The notes beneath the pieces are model-generated. The model was not told where the DNA came from. It searched no databases and worked only from the letters and a program-made list of their open reading frames with translations. Positions 9,291 to 19,495 of a stretch of DNA of 64,000 nt are shown piece by piece. The translations under genes were made by a program, and so were the position numbers. The DNA comes from Phymorhynchus buccinoides (taxonomy: Eukaryota > Mollusca > Gastropoda > Neogastropoda > Raphitomidae), in contig CM065700.1 in NCBI GenBank assembly GCA_017654935.2, forward strand, positions 46,665,838 through 46,729,837, written 5' to 3'. Every line of letters begins with the position of its first letter. Position 1 is the first letter of the stretch.

Positions 9291-9869
9291 GCCTACTTTA
9301 ACGACCTTCAAATATAAATTCAATGCATCTTCCACTTAAACCTCGATACACAGTCAGTTCCATGAAGGCTAAAAGATCATATAGAGAAAAAAACTTTTTG
9401 GGTCGTTTTGTCATATGTAAAGCAATCCAATTTTTTCTATATTTTAATACAGGTTATTGTTTCTTTCTCCCCTTTCAGTAATGCAAAACTAGTTGCTTAA
9501 CTAATAACTCTTCGCCCAAGACATCACACTACACACCCACCAAATGCAAAGACATTCCCTGCCAAGTACCCTGCCATGTGTTTTGTTTATTTGTAGAGCT
9601 TATGTCGGTGATTGTTTCGTTAAGCAACGCATGCACACTCAGGAAACACTTGCTCCCCTCTTGTTGGTCGAGATGCAACGGACAGCCAAGAACGTCAAAT
9701 ATACAAGGCGCTAGAAGAGTTACGTCTTTGAAATTGAACCCTTGTGTGTGGGGGGGGCTATAGGTGGATGCCTCGTGCCTCCATATGGGGAGCTGGACGA
9801 CCCTGCCCCCTCCACGAGTCTCTCCCCATGGGGATACTGTGTGTGTGTGTGTGTCTTTCGTAAAAATAG

Positions 9870-10135
9870 TTACCCCACCTTTGGAAGTTCTGTGCTTGTA
9901 ACTTCCTCTTTGACTCTGCCTTTTCCCTTTACTTTCTATCATCTACTAGCTTTTCTGAATTATTGGCCCATTCTCCTGCCTTTTTTCTTCAAATAATTGT
10001 TCTCCTTTGAGCTCGTCCAAAATCGGAATGTGTCGGCTGTACGCAGCGCGGAGACCGGTGAAAACTGAAAACCGGACACATACGTACCTTATCCATTATG
10101 GCCATATGACTTGGGAAGGCAGAAGAAGAACCCTT
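9870..10135 (+). mobile_element. Dispersed family A (SINE-like) copy
   Basis: The order of blocks is CTGTGCTTGTAACTTCCTC, TTTTCCCTTTACTTTCTATC, TTGGCCCATTCTCCTGCC, GAATGTGTCGGCTGTACGC, GAGACCGGTGAAAACTGAAA and CATTATGGCCATATGAC, ending in a GCAGAAGAAGAA tail. The triplet tail, the length of about 260-330 bp and the many copies suit a non-autonomous retroelement. I see no clear Pol III boxes. Confidence 0.7.
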
Positions 10136-10289
10136 GTGTGTGAGCCTCTCTGTCATGTTCGACTATGGCTTCCACTGATCCAGATACCAGAGGAGGAGGC
10201 TGCTATTCTAGAAGGCTGGGCTGAAAAAAGTTTGTTAGCGGAGATGCCTTGCCCAGGGTACATCTCACTCTCTCAATAGAATTTTAGGA

Positions 10290-10615
10290 CAGCTGGCGTT
10301 GGGAAAGGTTCCTTTCTTCTTCTGCGTTCCCAGGCCATAATGGGTAAGGAAAAAGTATATGAAGTATATGTCCGGTTTTCAGTTTTCACCACCGGTCTCC
10401 ACACTGCGTTCAGCCGACACATTCGGATTTCGGAGAAACTCAAAATTTTGACAATTTGTTTGTTGAAAGGCAGGAGAATGGGCCAATAACTGAATAAGTC
10501 AAAAAAATGGTAGACGACAGAAAAGCAAAGTGGAAAAGGCAGAGTCAAAGAGAGTAACAGATTAGAGGAAGTAACAAGCACATGACTTCTAGAAGGTGGG
10601 GAAACTATTTGTACA
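10290..10615 (-). mobile_element. Family A copy, reverse orientation
   Basis: It begins at the TTCTTCTTC tail near 10313 and reads back through the GTCCGGTTTTCAG and CCGACACATTC blocks to ACTTCTAGAAGGTGGGGAAA. It lies head to head with the copy at 9870. The mirrored copy is at 35690-35975. Confidence 0.7.
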
Positions 10616-10679
10616 AAAGACGCCCCGGTATCTCCATGGGGAGAGACTCGTGGAGGGGGCGAGGTCATCCAGCTCCCAA

Positions 10680-11099
10680 GTAAATGTCTATTTTGTCTTT
10701 TTTGTGGCAACAGCCTTGATCAAGTCCTTGGTTCGTAGACAACACATTCAAATGGATAAATATGTTTTGGTGGAGGTTTGCACTGAGTCAATGCTTTCTA
10801 GTGTATCAGATATATCAGAATATAAAAGCACCAGTAAAAAACAAAAACAACGAAAACAAACCAAAACCCAAAACAACCAACCAAACTACAAAGAAAAAAC
10901 AAATGCTGAGATGTTATCTCTCACCAAAGCTTAAAAACGATATTTTCTTTTCTAAGTTTTTATTTTCCATCTTCGAAAACATCACTGCATTGTTACCAAC
11001 AATGTACAAAAACGACACTGACAACGTGGCTCTTCGTCACACTTGGATGCGTCACACTTGGATGCTCCACACCACAGAATTAAACAAAATCTACCCCAT
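10680..11099. other. Region with no supported gene
   Basis: AAAC-rich sequence (10830-10910) and no recognisable coding signature. It is conserved between arms (35240-35600). Confidence 0.5.
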
Positions 11100-11772
11100 T
11101 TCCACCCCTTCATTTCTCTTTTTCTCCATACTTCATGCAGTACTTCAGACGACAAGCAACCAAGAAAGGCTAAATCTATCCATTTTGTTCTTATTACCTC
11201 CTTTTTTCCATACTTCCTGCAGTATTTTAGACTACTGATGACACTGCAGGGCTCCCAATCGTCCCACAAAACAAGGGGTCCTAGGGACTCCTTCGCTTAC
11301 AGCATAGAGGGTCCCACTCCCAGTGGCATTGCAAATGCTAAAAATAATTTTTCTAGTACTTCCCTGGGATCCCCTGCACATTCTTTTAGAGGGTCCTTTA
11401 GAATTTTAGTACTTCATAGACCCACAAATGGGGGTCCCTGGCAGCCCTGTGACAATCAGGCAATCAAGGCCAAATCTGATAAATTTTCCCTTTATTTCTC
11501 CCTTTTTCCATACTTCTTCAAACACTGCTAACTACTGATGATAGTCTTTCAATGAAGAACAGCAAAATCTATCCAATTTTCCCCCTTTTATTTCTCCGTC
11601 TTCCCGTACTTCCTGCGGTACTTCAGACTACTGACGACAGTCGGGCGGTTGAAGAAGATAAAATCTATCCATTTCCATATTATTTATCCTTAGAATCTAT
11701 CCAATTTGTTTTATTTCTCCTTAGAATCTACCCATTTCCCCCCTTTATTTCTCCTTAGAATCTACCCCATTT
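11100..11772 (-). repeat. Degenerate tandem copies of the MRPL50 3' end
   Basis: Reversed copies of the MRPL50 stop region (a TTTATTTCTCC run, then ACTTCCTGCGGTACTTCAGA and CTACTGACGACAGTCGG) occur at about 11100-11160, 11195-11240, 11490-11545 and 11577-11660, becoming less like the exon with distance. Each better copy carries AATAAA on the - strand, spanning or next to the stop codon. The mirrored copies are at 34376-35220. Confidence 0.8.
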
Positions 11773-12066
11773 TTATTTCTCCTTCTTCCCATACTTCCTG
11801 CGGTACTTCAGACTACTGACGACAGTCGGGCGGCCGGGGAAGGCGGAGACGCCGCCAAACATGGTGTCCGTCTCCGGGTCGAAGCGCAGCGGCTCCAGCT
11901 GGATATGCAAATTAGGGGGCAGGTCGAGGGAGGCGAGATCCTCGTAGCGCGAAGTGTCGTGCACGGGGGTGGAGAAAAAGGCCACCACGTCGCTGACCGT
12001 CCCAACGTCCAGCAACTGACTGTTGGGCACGAAGTGGTCGAACTCGCGCATCGCTTTCTCCAACAC
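11773..12066 (-). CDS. MRPL50: MRPL50 exon 4 (mitochondrial ribosomal protein mL50)
   Basis: mL50 is a protein of the large subunit of the mitochondrial ribosome. This last exon encodes 97 residues plus TAA, entered in phase 0 after a TTTCCCCAAG acceptor. Family landmarks are HFVPNSQLL, a V-DVV-FF-TPVHD-SRYEDL core and LPPNLHI, matching the VPNS...V.DVL.FY..P..D...LPPNL.I signature of vertebrate mL50. A basic extension ending SLKYRRKYGKKEK goes beyond the vertebrate protein. The stop overlaps an AATAAA poly(A) signal. The right arm encodes VSDMV where this copy has VSDVV. GLE1 is the convergent neighbour. Confidence 0.92.
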   Translation of the reverse strand: MLEKAMREFDHFVPNSQLLDVGTVSDVVAFFSTPVHDTSRYEDLASLDLPPNLHIQLEPLRFDPETDTMFGGVSAFPGRPTVVSSLKYRRKYGKKEK

Positions 12067-12214
12067 CTTGGGGAAAGTAATAATAATTGTGATAGCTTGT
12101 AGTAGAAACAGTAATAGTAATAGTAGAGCATTTACATGCACCACATTTCAGAAAGGCAATTGTCTGAGGCTTTGCACACATTAGAGGCTTGGAAATTGCC
12201 ACACACACATACAG

Positions 12215-12945
12215 ATACAGTAACCCCCCCCCCCCCCCCCCCTAAACTTCTAGATCGATTACCTTGAATTTGGTTCTGTTGATGAGTTTCACAGTGCGCC
12301 AGTCATCTACATCCCCCCCCCCCCCCCCCCCCCCCCAGATACAGTTAAAAACACCCTAAACTTCTGAAGCGATTACCATGAACTTGGTTCTGTTGTCTAG
12401 CTTTAGTCTGCCAGACTACATTCTGACACACACACTCACACAGAAACAGTAAAAAACCCAAAAAACACCTAAACTTCGGAAGCAGTTACCATGAACTTGG
12501 TTCTGTTGTCTAGCTTTAGTCTGCCAGACTACATTCCGAAACACACACTCACACAGTAAAAAAACCCACACATCTAAACTTCTGAAGCGATTACCATGAA
12601 CTTGGTTCTGTTGTCTAGCTTTAGTCTGCCAGTCTACATTCACACACATACACTCGCACAGAAACAATAAAAAAAAACACCAACACCTAAACTTCTGAAG
12701 CGATTACCATGAACTTGGTTCTGTTGTCCAGTTTCACCATGTGCAAGTCATCGATGCCCCCACCCCCCTCCCACTCACACAGATTTATTATATATACAGT
12801 AAAAAAAAACCACTAAACATCTGAAGCGATTTCCTTAAAGTTGGTTCTGTTGTCGAGTTTCACCATGCACAAGGCATCAATATTCCCACATGCACTCACA
12901 CAGATACATAGAGTAAAAAACACCCTAAACTTGTGAAGCGATTAC
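12215..12945 (-). repeat. MRPL50 exon-3-end/donor minisatellite, short allele
   Basis: About six units of 105-120 bp. On the - strand each repeats the last codons of exon 3 and its donor (KLDNRTKFK|GTAATCG, or a CATGGTAATCG variant) plus about 80 bp of intron, with C runs at about 12224-12242 and 12314-12336. The right arm has about 15 units (31862-33785). Confidence 0.92.
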
Positions 12946-13078
12946 CTTGAACTTGCTTCTGTTGTCGAGTTTCACTGTGCGCCAATCGTCGACGTTCCCG
13001 CACACCTCAGTGACCACCCTCTGCAGCCGATCCTCTACGTCCATGGGTGGTTTGTACCCCCTCACTGTCTGCAGACCT
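12946..13078 (-). CDS. MRPL50: MRPL50 exon 3
   Basis: This 133-nt exon has a TCTCTCAG acceptor and an AAG|GTAATC donor. The first base completes a split Glu codon from exon 2, then 44 codons follow: GLQTVRGYKPPMDVEDRLQ and an RVVTEVCGNVDDWR...KLDNRSKFK stretch. RxYxPPxDxxxRL and the W followed by S-KF match the region of vertebrate mL50 preceding VPNS. The right-arm copy reads GMQTV, one conservative difference. The exon end seeds the array at 12215-12945. Confidence 0.92.
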
Positions 13079-13110
13079 CTGAGAGAGGAAAACCCCCACA
13101 GCACAGTCAG

Positions 13111-13240
13111 TTTATAAGACCTCCCATATAAGACCTACTTCTCTGAGACATTGCCCTTCTTTGTAAGTATTAAAATGGCCTCCTTTATAAGAGCCCTCCC
13201 TTATAAGACCTTGTTTAGGATGATTTTTGAGGTTCCACTG
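13111..13240. mobile_element. Truncated pogo/Tigger-like MITE
   Basis: It carries one terminal end (GAGGTTCCACTGTA at 13229-13242) and the TTATAAGACC body. The other end is deleted compared with the complete right-arm element at 31527-31687. TIRs of the form CAGTGGAACCTC with TA flanks are typical of pogo-like MITEs. Confidence 0.7.
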
Positions 13241-13249
13241 TATTAGAGA

Positions 13250-13600
13250 TTCCCCGGGGGGATACCAGTGTGTGTGTGTCTTTCGTAAAAAAAAGTTTCC
13301 GCATCTTCTGGAAGTTCTGTGCTTGAAACTTCCCCTAATTTGCCACTCTCTGTGACTGCCTTTTCCCTTTGCTTTCTATCATTTACTATCTTTCTGACTT
13401 GTTGGCCCATTCTTCTGCCTTTAAAAAAAAAAAAAAATACTCTAAATAATTGTTCTCCTTTGAGCTCCTCCGAAATTGGAATGTGTCGGCTGTACGCAGC
13501 GGGGAGACCGGTGAAACTGAAAACCGGACACCTACGTACCTCACCCATTATGGCCATATGGCCTGGGAACGCAGAAGAAGAAGAAATATTAGAGAGAGAA
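13250..13600 (+). mobile_element. Family A copy
   Basis: All family A blocks are in order, from CTGTGCTTGAAACTTCCCC through GAGACCGGTGAAACTGAAAA to a GAAGAAGAAGAA tail at about 13570-13583. The mirrored copy is at 31085-31400, where a (CA)n of about 97 bp replaces the short TG run at 13270. Confidence 0.7.
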
Positions 13601-13804
13601 ACATCCTCCAACCTGGTACAGATACATAGGGAAATGCTTAATTCTACAGATAGTGGGTTGATCCTGGAGGTAGTGCAATACCAGGAAAGACCCAAAGTAT
13701 TTACTGTATTGCTTAGGCTATGACTAGTATAAGGTGCAGCTTATTATAAAGCGCACCCTCCAAATTTGAAACAAAATTCCGATTTTGTTATATTTTCTTA
13801 CTAT

Positions 13805-15183
13805 TGTAAACCACCCTTTCAGACCTACCCTAGTGGGGCAGCACAGTTACAGAAAGGGTGTCGGGTTCGGGGTAGATAGGTTAGGATTTCCTTAAAAAAG
13901 GTAGAAAGAGAAAAGAGATTTTAAGAAGAAAGAATTGAAGAGGGTGAAGGAGTTCGGTAGACTTTCACAATGAGGGATACACAATAAACCAAAGGAGACA
14001 ATTTGGAATTTTCACTCTTTAATCAATCTACTAAACTACAAAAGAAATAAAAGTATATCATAAAAGGAAAGGATATAAAAGGAAATGAAAAGGAAAATAA
14101 AAGGCTAAGAAAAGGAAAGGAAACTAAGTAAAAGGAAAAGGACTCTAGCAACAATGTGACCTGTAACAACAATGACATAACACAAGCATACAACAACAGG
14201 CTCACAATGAACTAGAATAATAAAAGAATGTTACGATCAACATCCTTAAAACAATAACATGAAAACCAACGATGAACATAATAGGGATATCTTCTCAGTG
14301 ATCAACAACGAATTAATTATTATCAAAAGGAGATAACCCCTGGACACTCTCGAGGATTACTTATAGCAAGCCTAGTCCCTTGTTTTGGATTTGCATAGGT
14401 TAGTTACAGAGAAAAACCTATCCAGAACAATCACACACGTTTAACGCCATCAGTTAAACCTAAGCTATCCAATCCGAAATTATCACTTTCTGAAATTCAG
14501 ATTAACTTCAACAAGTTTTACATCTATCCTCGTGTCTTATTAACCATCCTTTGATTCAATCAATCACGATAATCCCAAATAACATCGTCAATAGCATTCA
14601 ATACACGACAATTACCAATACACATACAGATAAACTAACAGTATGACTTTCTAACATTAAACAACAAGAAAGCACATGTTTCCGTTTACCTTCAACCCAT
14701 TAGACCTAGTCTCAATGAACTCCTTCATTTAGACCATGACCATCCCTTTCAACAAAGGCCCTACTCAACAAATGGACCTCGCCTCCCTTAGCAGTACAAA
14801 AGGGGCCAATACAAAAAGCCGCCAAGGAGGCCTACTTTTGTCCACTCCCTCAGGCAACTGCCCACTACAGCTCGCCTGACCCGACTCTAAGCTTATCAAG
14901 TGGCCAAGAACTCGTGGTTAATTCTACTATTCAATTAAACCGTCTCGCCCTTTCAAACCCAATAAACTCCATCAAATTACCTAGGTAACAAATCTGCCTA
15001 GATCATCTTACAATGAGGCTCTCTAACCTAACAAAACAACAAAAGTATATACATCGTCAAACAATCATGATCATCTCAACTAACAAAGCTACACAATCGT
15101 GGAAGGTTAAATCATCCATAAAAAGAGAATAATACTAACCTTCATTGACACACATTATGAGAGATTTGACTCTCTCAACAATA

Positions 15184-15266
<83 letters not shown>

Positions 15267-16236
15267 TGCCGTCTATGGAAACATGTTTGGATCAAAACTA
15301 GTAATCCCATTTCAATTCAATTTGGTTTTCTTTCAATACAACGCTTTAACAGAAAGAAGATCTCAATTGAATTCTACAACCAAAAATAACGCGAAATCCC
15401 ACGAAGACTGTTCCCTTAGGAATGTCGGAAATGCATATTAGTTATTACAAACATGGCAATCTTTATCTCACAAAATCAATCACGAACTAGAAAAATCAAA
15501 GTTCTAAAATGTCAATACTCACACACAGATCCCAGGCAAAGGACTGAACACCAGCTACAGACTTCAGAGTCTTCAGAGCAAGTTAAGACTTCTGCTGCTG
15601 GCCATACAAGAGAAAGCCTAGAACGCTTTCACGAAATATATAGCAAGCTTCTACCCACATTTAGCCCTCGGATCCTAATACCTAATCTCATTGGATATCT
15701 GACCAGTGGTTCGTTTCTGATTGGTCACTTTAACAAACAGTTTAATTTCATTGGTTTGAACATTTCACCTCTTTAGTAGGTTATGACATCCCTGTGGACA
15801 ACGACAACGCCTCAGCTGTACAGATAGCCCTGGGCAGCTGGGGGAATGAACTGAAACAAAGTTCCTAGCAAACCCTCCCAGACAAGTATGGCTAAGTCTC
15901 TGAGGTTCTCATTTAACCTACTTCGAAGGCTAGGGTAGGGTGTGGGCACTTCACAATCACAAAGGCCAAGGTGATTAAAGCTTAAGAAAAAGATTTTGGC
16001 ATCCCTCCCCCCTCTGTGGACAGACAGACTGGCGCCTATTGTCCACTCAAACCGAACTTGTAAATCTACTTAGGGGAGACTTTCACACACCCTGGGGATA
16101 CCTGTGTCTATACACTCGAGACAGACAAGGAAACAACCACACCTACATACAAACACTGGTACAAACGCTTACGTGTTGCATACACACACACACAACCGCA
16201 TAAGCATAACTAGTACACTTTTTACAAGGGTGTACA
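13805..16236. mobile_element. Left-arm-only insertion with TG...CA ends (candidate long solo LTR)
   Basis: The 2432-bp insert starts TGTAAACCACCC and ends AAGGGTGTACA, flanked on both sides by CTAT (13801-13804, 16237-16240). The right arm has the empty site with a single CTAT (about 30840). TG...CA ends with a 4-bp duplication are typical of LTR elements. I see no gag, protease, RT or integrase motif and no internal long direct repeat, so a solo LTR or non-autonomous element is the best guess. It includes a (GA)n of about 77 bp at 15186-15262. Confidence 0.7.
15186..15262 (+). repeat. (GA)n microsatellite
   Basis: A pure GA run inside the left-arm-only insertion. The Arg-Glu repeat frame across it is not a gene. 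Confidence 0.97.
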
Positions 16237-16312
16237 CTATATTACTATTATTATCAGTCATATTATAAGGCGGAGGGGTCTTACTCTGGGGAAAAGCATC
16301 GCTTAATAGCAC

Positions 16313-17064
16313 ACAAAAAAAAAGTAATTATTTTCTTTCTTTAACATATGTGATGCTGCATGAGAAAACCCTCCTAAAGTCGCACAGGAAATATTTGAGC
16401 AAAAGCGGAAAAATAATCAACCCCAAAAATATCAGGTTTCCGGTATTTAAGCCTACTTTTATGCGTTTTACCACCATGCACGATGCAGCCCAAAGTGGAA
16501 TGACTCATTTGTTTATTTAGTCATATTTGAAGCTATAATGATAACAGAAACAGAGCCAACACTCCTTTCTTCTACAGTGTTTGTCGGATTTCTGCAAGTG
16601 AAGTATCTTCGATGTCACAGTCGATATCACTGTAAAATAAACAAGTGCGAAATAGCAATAGTTTGTGGCACGCGGTCTATTTTTACCACTCCAATCATGA
16701 GTCACCTCCCCTGGCTTTTCAATAATTTTAATCTGTAAACCAGAATGTTATCTCTGCACCATTTCGTAACTTTTTATATCTTTTGGAAAACATTTAAAAC
16801 TATGTATCCTACTTATACTCATTGAAAGAAGCACCGCATACTCGTCGTGTCTGTTGTAGTGTCTGTATTACGTATGTTTATTATTTTGTACGCTTTTAAA
16901 ATACATCATTTTAAAGAGCGGACTCAATTAATTTGAAGTGTAGCCTCGATTTGAAGTGCGACAATTTTGTCAAAATGTGCGACAATTTTGGACCGACAGA
17001 CAGACCGACTGACAAAGTGAGTTATAGGTTTGTGGCTTGAGCCACAAACAAAAATAGGAAACTC
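16313..17064. other. MRPL50 intron 2, unique sequence
   Basis: No gene or recognised repeat. It is mirrored at about 30000-30770 with few differences. Confidence 0.5.
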
Positions 17065-17215
17065 ATTTAATTCTGTTTTCTGTGGCGGGGTAATCACACA
17101 CGTAATGCTCTCATCCCTAGCTGGTGCATTTGTACCATAGTGTTTAAGTGCTTCAGCTGTTGGGATGATCCCTGGAGTCTTTTAGCTAGGGTACAACAAC
17201 AACAACATGACATCC
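17065..17215 (-). repeat. Family B dispersed repeat, reversed
   Basis: It reads GGCGGGGTAATCACACACG, then CATTTGTACCATAGTG, CCTGGAGTCTTTTAGC and finally (CAA)n. The mirrored copy is at 29855-29998. Confidence 0.65.
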
Positions 17216-17229
17216 ATGGATCAACTTAC

Positions 17230-17381
17230 TCGCGTTTTCTCAGGGTGGTGGCCAGGGCAGAGATGCTGGAGGAGGAGGAGGAGGCAGCCAGGAGCTGGGT
17301 GTCCTCAGGGGGACTGTCCACACTCTGCTGCTTCTCCTCCTTGTCCTTCCCCCGCCGGAAAAACGCTGTCCTCGTCCATGT
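17230..17381 (-). CDS. MRPL50: MRPL50 exon 2
   Basis: This 152-nt exon has a TTGCCTGCAG acceptor and a CGCGA|GTAAGT donor, with 50 codons plus two bases. It encodes TWTRTAFFRRGKDKEEKQQS, an acidic/proline patch, then a poly-serine run and ISALATTLRKR. FFRRGKDKEEK resembles the FxxRFRKEKE segment after the mitochondrial presequence of vertebrate mL50; the serine-rich linker is poorly conserved. Reading frame and splice phases (0 in, 2 out) agree with exons 1 and 3. Its edges are not arrayed. Confidence 0.82.
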
Positions 17382-17769
17382 CTGCAGGCAATACAGGTGT
17401 CATGAGAAATAAGTAGCTCCCATGAAATAAGTACCTTTCGCATGCGAACTATAACCGTCCTAACCCTATCCCTAACCACGGAAAGAACCAAGAAATAGAG
17501 CAGGAGGGTGTAAATCTACATCTTTGCCGAGAAATCGATGCACGAAGCCATGCCACTTAGTTTCGTCAAATTCACAATGGCGGACAAGCAAACAATTTGA
17601 ATGAGGAATGGGTACTTATTTCATGAGGTACAATATTCTCTTCACACAGGCATGTATTTATTCATGTATACTATAAGCCGCTACTTTTCCCCTCAACTTT
17701 GGCCCATGTGGCTTATAGACTGACGCGGCTTATCTGTGGATTTTTTGTTCAATCCTACATTTATCAGTA

Positions 17770-17948
17770 CAGTGGAACCTCCCTTATAAGACCTTCAAAA
17801 ATCATCCAAAATGAGGTCTTATAAGGGAGGGGTATTAAAGAGAGGTCATTTTAATATATAAAGAAGGGCAATGTCTCAGAGAAGTACATGTATGTCTTAT
17901 ATGGGAGGGAGTCTTATAATGGGAGGTCTTATAAGGGATGTTCCACTG
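17770..17948. mobile_element. pogo/Tigger-like MITE
   Basis: The ends are CAGTGGAACCTCCCTTATAA and its imperfect inverse, ending ATGTTCCACTG, with TA on both sides. The body has TTATAAGGGAGG repeats. The mirrored copy is at 29128-29306. Confidence 0.85.
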
Positions 17949-17950
17949 TA

Positions 17951-18545
17951 TCATTAAATCCGGTTCTGGCCACATTCTTCAGCCTATTTTGAGCTTCTTT
18001 ACACTCAAAAACTGGTCTTGGTAATCAACAGATTCGAATCTCATGTTTAAAGTGTCCAAGGGCATTAAAATAAATACTCATGTTCTGATAAGAAAATTTC
18101 TATGTTTGTGTTGGTTGGTGCACATACAATTTTCTCTGCGGCTCATAAACTGATGCAGCTTACATGTGAATAAATACCTAAAATACCTGAATAAATACCC
18201 CTGTATAAGCTCTTAGCTTGTTGTACTTGAAGTTCATAAATGTATTGCTGCTTTGTTATGATTTTCTATTCGTGAATAAATTCTTGTTTAAACCAATAAA
18301 TACCTACTAATTTGTCAGATCCTCGCATGCTGTCATCATCATTGATTCGTCCATTATTAAAGCTATGTTTGTAGCTTTTACTTGAGTGTACACTTTCAAT
18401 TTTTTCACACATAGTTTAACTAAATTCTTTCCCTTTTTACATTTCTTGATGATTGCATCTTCTGTTTTATTTGTGATGTCTTGTACTACATATTATGCAT
18501 GTTTTAGCATTGTTTATCAAGCTGATGAGTTATAATTCCTTAGGG
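17951..18545. other. MRPL50 intron 1, unique sequence
   Basis: AT-rich, no gene recognised. It is shared with the right arm (28540-29120). Confidence 0.5.
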
Positions 18546-18548
18546 AGG

Positions 18549-18706
18549 AAGACAGCTGGGCTATATTCACATTTATGCCTGTCAAACCGGTCAAGAACGA
18601 TAATCTGTTGACTGAAAAAGCAATCGCTATGTTCTTTTCTGTTACAAATTATCGTTCTTGACGCCAGCAGACGGGCATAAATGTGAATATAGCCGACAGC
18701 TGTTTG
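18549..18706. mobile_element. Foldback/MITE-like long inverted repeat
   Basis: CAGCTGGGCTATATTCACAT and TTATGCCTG, plus TCAAGAACGATAAT, pair with the reverse complement that ends ATAGCCGACAGCTG. The arms are about 50 bp around a loop of about 45 bp. It would form a long hairpin in MRPL50 intron 1 RNA. The mirrored copy is at 28376-28525. Confidence 0.8.
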
Positions 18707-18709
18707 AAT

Positions 18710-18955
18710 TCTTCTTCTTCTTCGTTGTTCCTGGGCCATAAAACTAAATGGGTACGTATGTGTCCGTTTTCCCAAAGTTTTCACTGGTCTCCTCGCTGCA
18801 TTCAGCCGACACATTCCGATTTCGGAGGAGCTCAAAGGAGAAAACTATATGGAAGATTTTTTGGGGAAAAAGGGCAGGAGAATGGGCCCAAAGGAGCCAG
18901 AATGGTCAGCTCATTGCCCCTCAAGAGAAGAAGAAGAAGAAGAAGAAGTAGTCAC
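18710..18955 (-). mobile_element. Family A copy, reversed
   Basis: It starts with the TTCTTCTTCTTCTTC tail and continues CCTGGGCCATAAAAC, TTTTCACTGGTCTCC, CCGACACATTCCGATTTCGG and AGGAGAATGGGCCC. A separate (AAG)n follows at 18922-18949. The mirrored copy is at 28111-28375. Confidence 0.7.
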
Positions 18956-19131
18956 ATCGTCTGCACTGCCACTACTACTGCACTAGACTAGTGCCGTAGT
19001 AGTGGGAGTAGTGCACTGCAGCCTGAGCCACGGCAAGTATATTTGGGACACAAAAAGGTGGTCATCGTTCAAAATATTTAGCAAATTAAGTAAGTAAGCA
19101 CTTTCATTATTTTATTCGTTCGTAAACTTAC

Positions 19132-19215
19132 CTGATAAATAGAGGCTGGCCTGAGCGCGAGGGTTTTTCTAGTACACGCACAAGCAGCACATCCTCTAGC
19201 CAAGGAGGCAGCCAT
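19132..19215 (-). CDS. MRPL50: MRPL50 exon 1 with start codon
   Basis: ATG at 19215 opens 28 codons: MAASLARGCAACACTRKTLA, then LRPASIYQ, with the donor CAG|GTAAGT. The Arg/Ala/Ser-rich, acid-free N terminus fits a mitochondrial targeting presequence and begins MAA- like vertebrate mL50. The codon phase (0) joins exon 2. The start lies in AAGATGGCTGCC. The complete protein (28+50+1+44+97) would be 220 residues against about 158 in human; the extra length is in the serine linker and C-terminal tail. Confidence 0.85.
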
Positions 19216-19495
19216 CTTGGTTCAGTTAAAAATTGGAATGGAAATTTACCAGCCTCAACATTATGACTTGTGTATGCCTACTTTCGTTTTTAATAGTATA
19301 GGTAGGTAGGGACCAAACAAGCCGTGAAGCTTTTTAAAAGACAGTCCCATCTTTTACATATTTTCTGGTAATTTTTTTCTTTCGGTCAAGGTAAAAATGC
19401 GGCCTCCATTTTGCTAATAAAGCATTTATTTATCATAGCTTCGAAAATAACTTCTAAGAATATCGTATGTCATAATTTAGTAGAAGGTGCACATT

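Larger units (their letters stand above)
13725..16312. mobile_element. GGCGCA-type MITE split by a 2.4-kb insertion
   Basis: The two halves (13725-13804 and 16237-16312) together match the contiguous right-arm copy at about 30770-30920: TATAAGGTGCAGCTTATTAT, AAATTCCGATTTTGTTATAT, then ATATTATAAGGCGGAGGGGT. It is related to the MITE at 32584-32736. The interruption is the element at 13805-16236. Confidence 0.8.

Noticed and set aside
15145..15441. Arg-Glu repeat protein
   Set aside because: Translation of a GA microsatellite inside a transposon insertion; same for the CT tract at 60910-61254.
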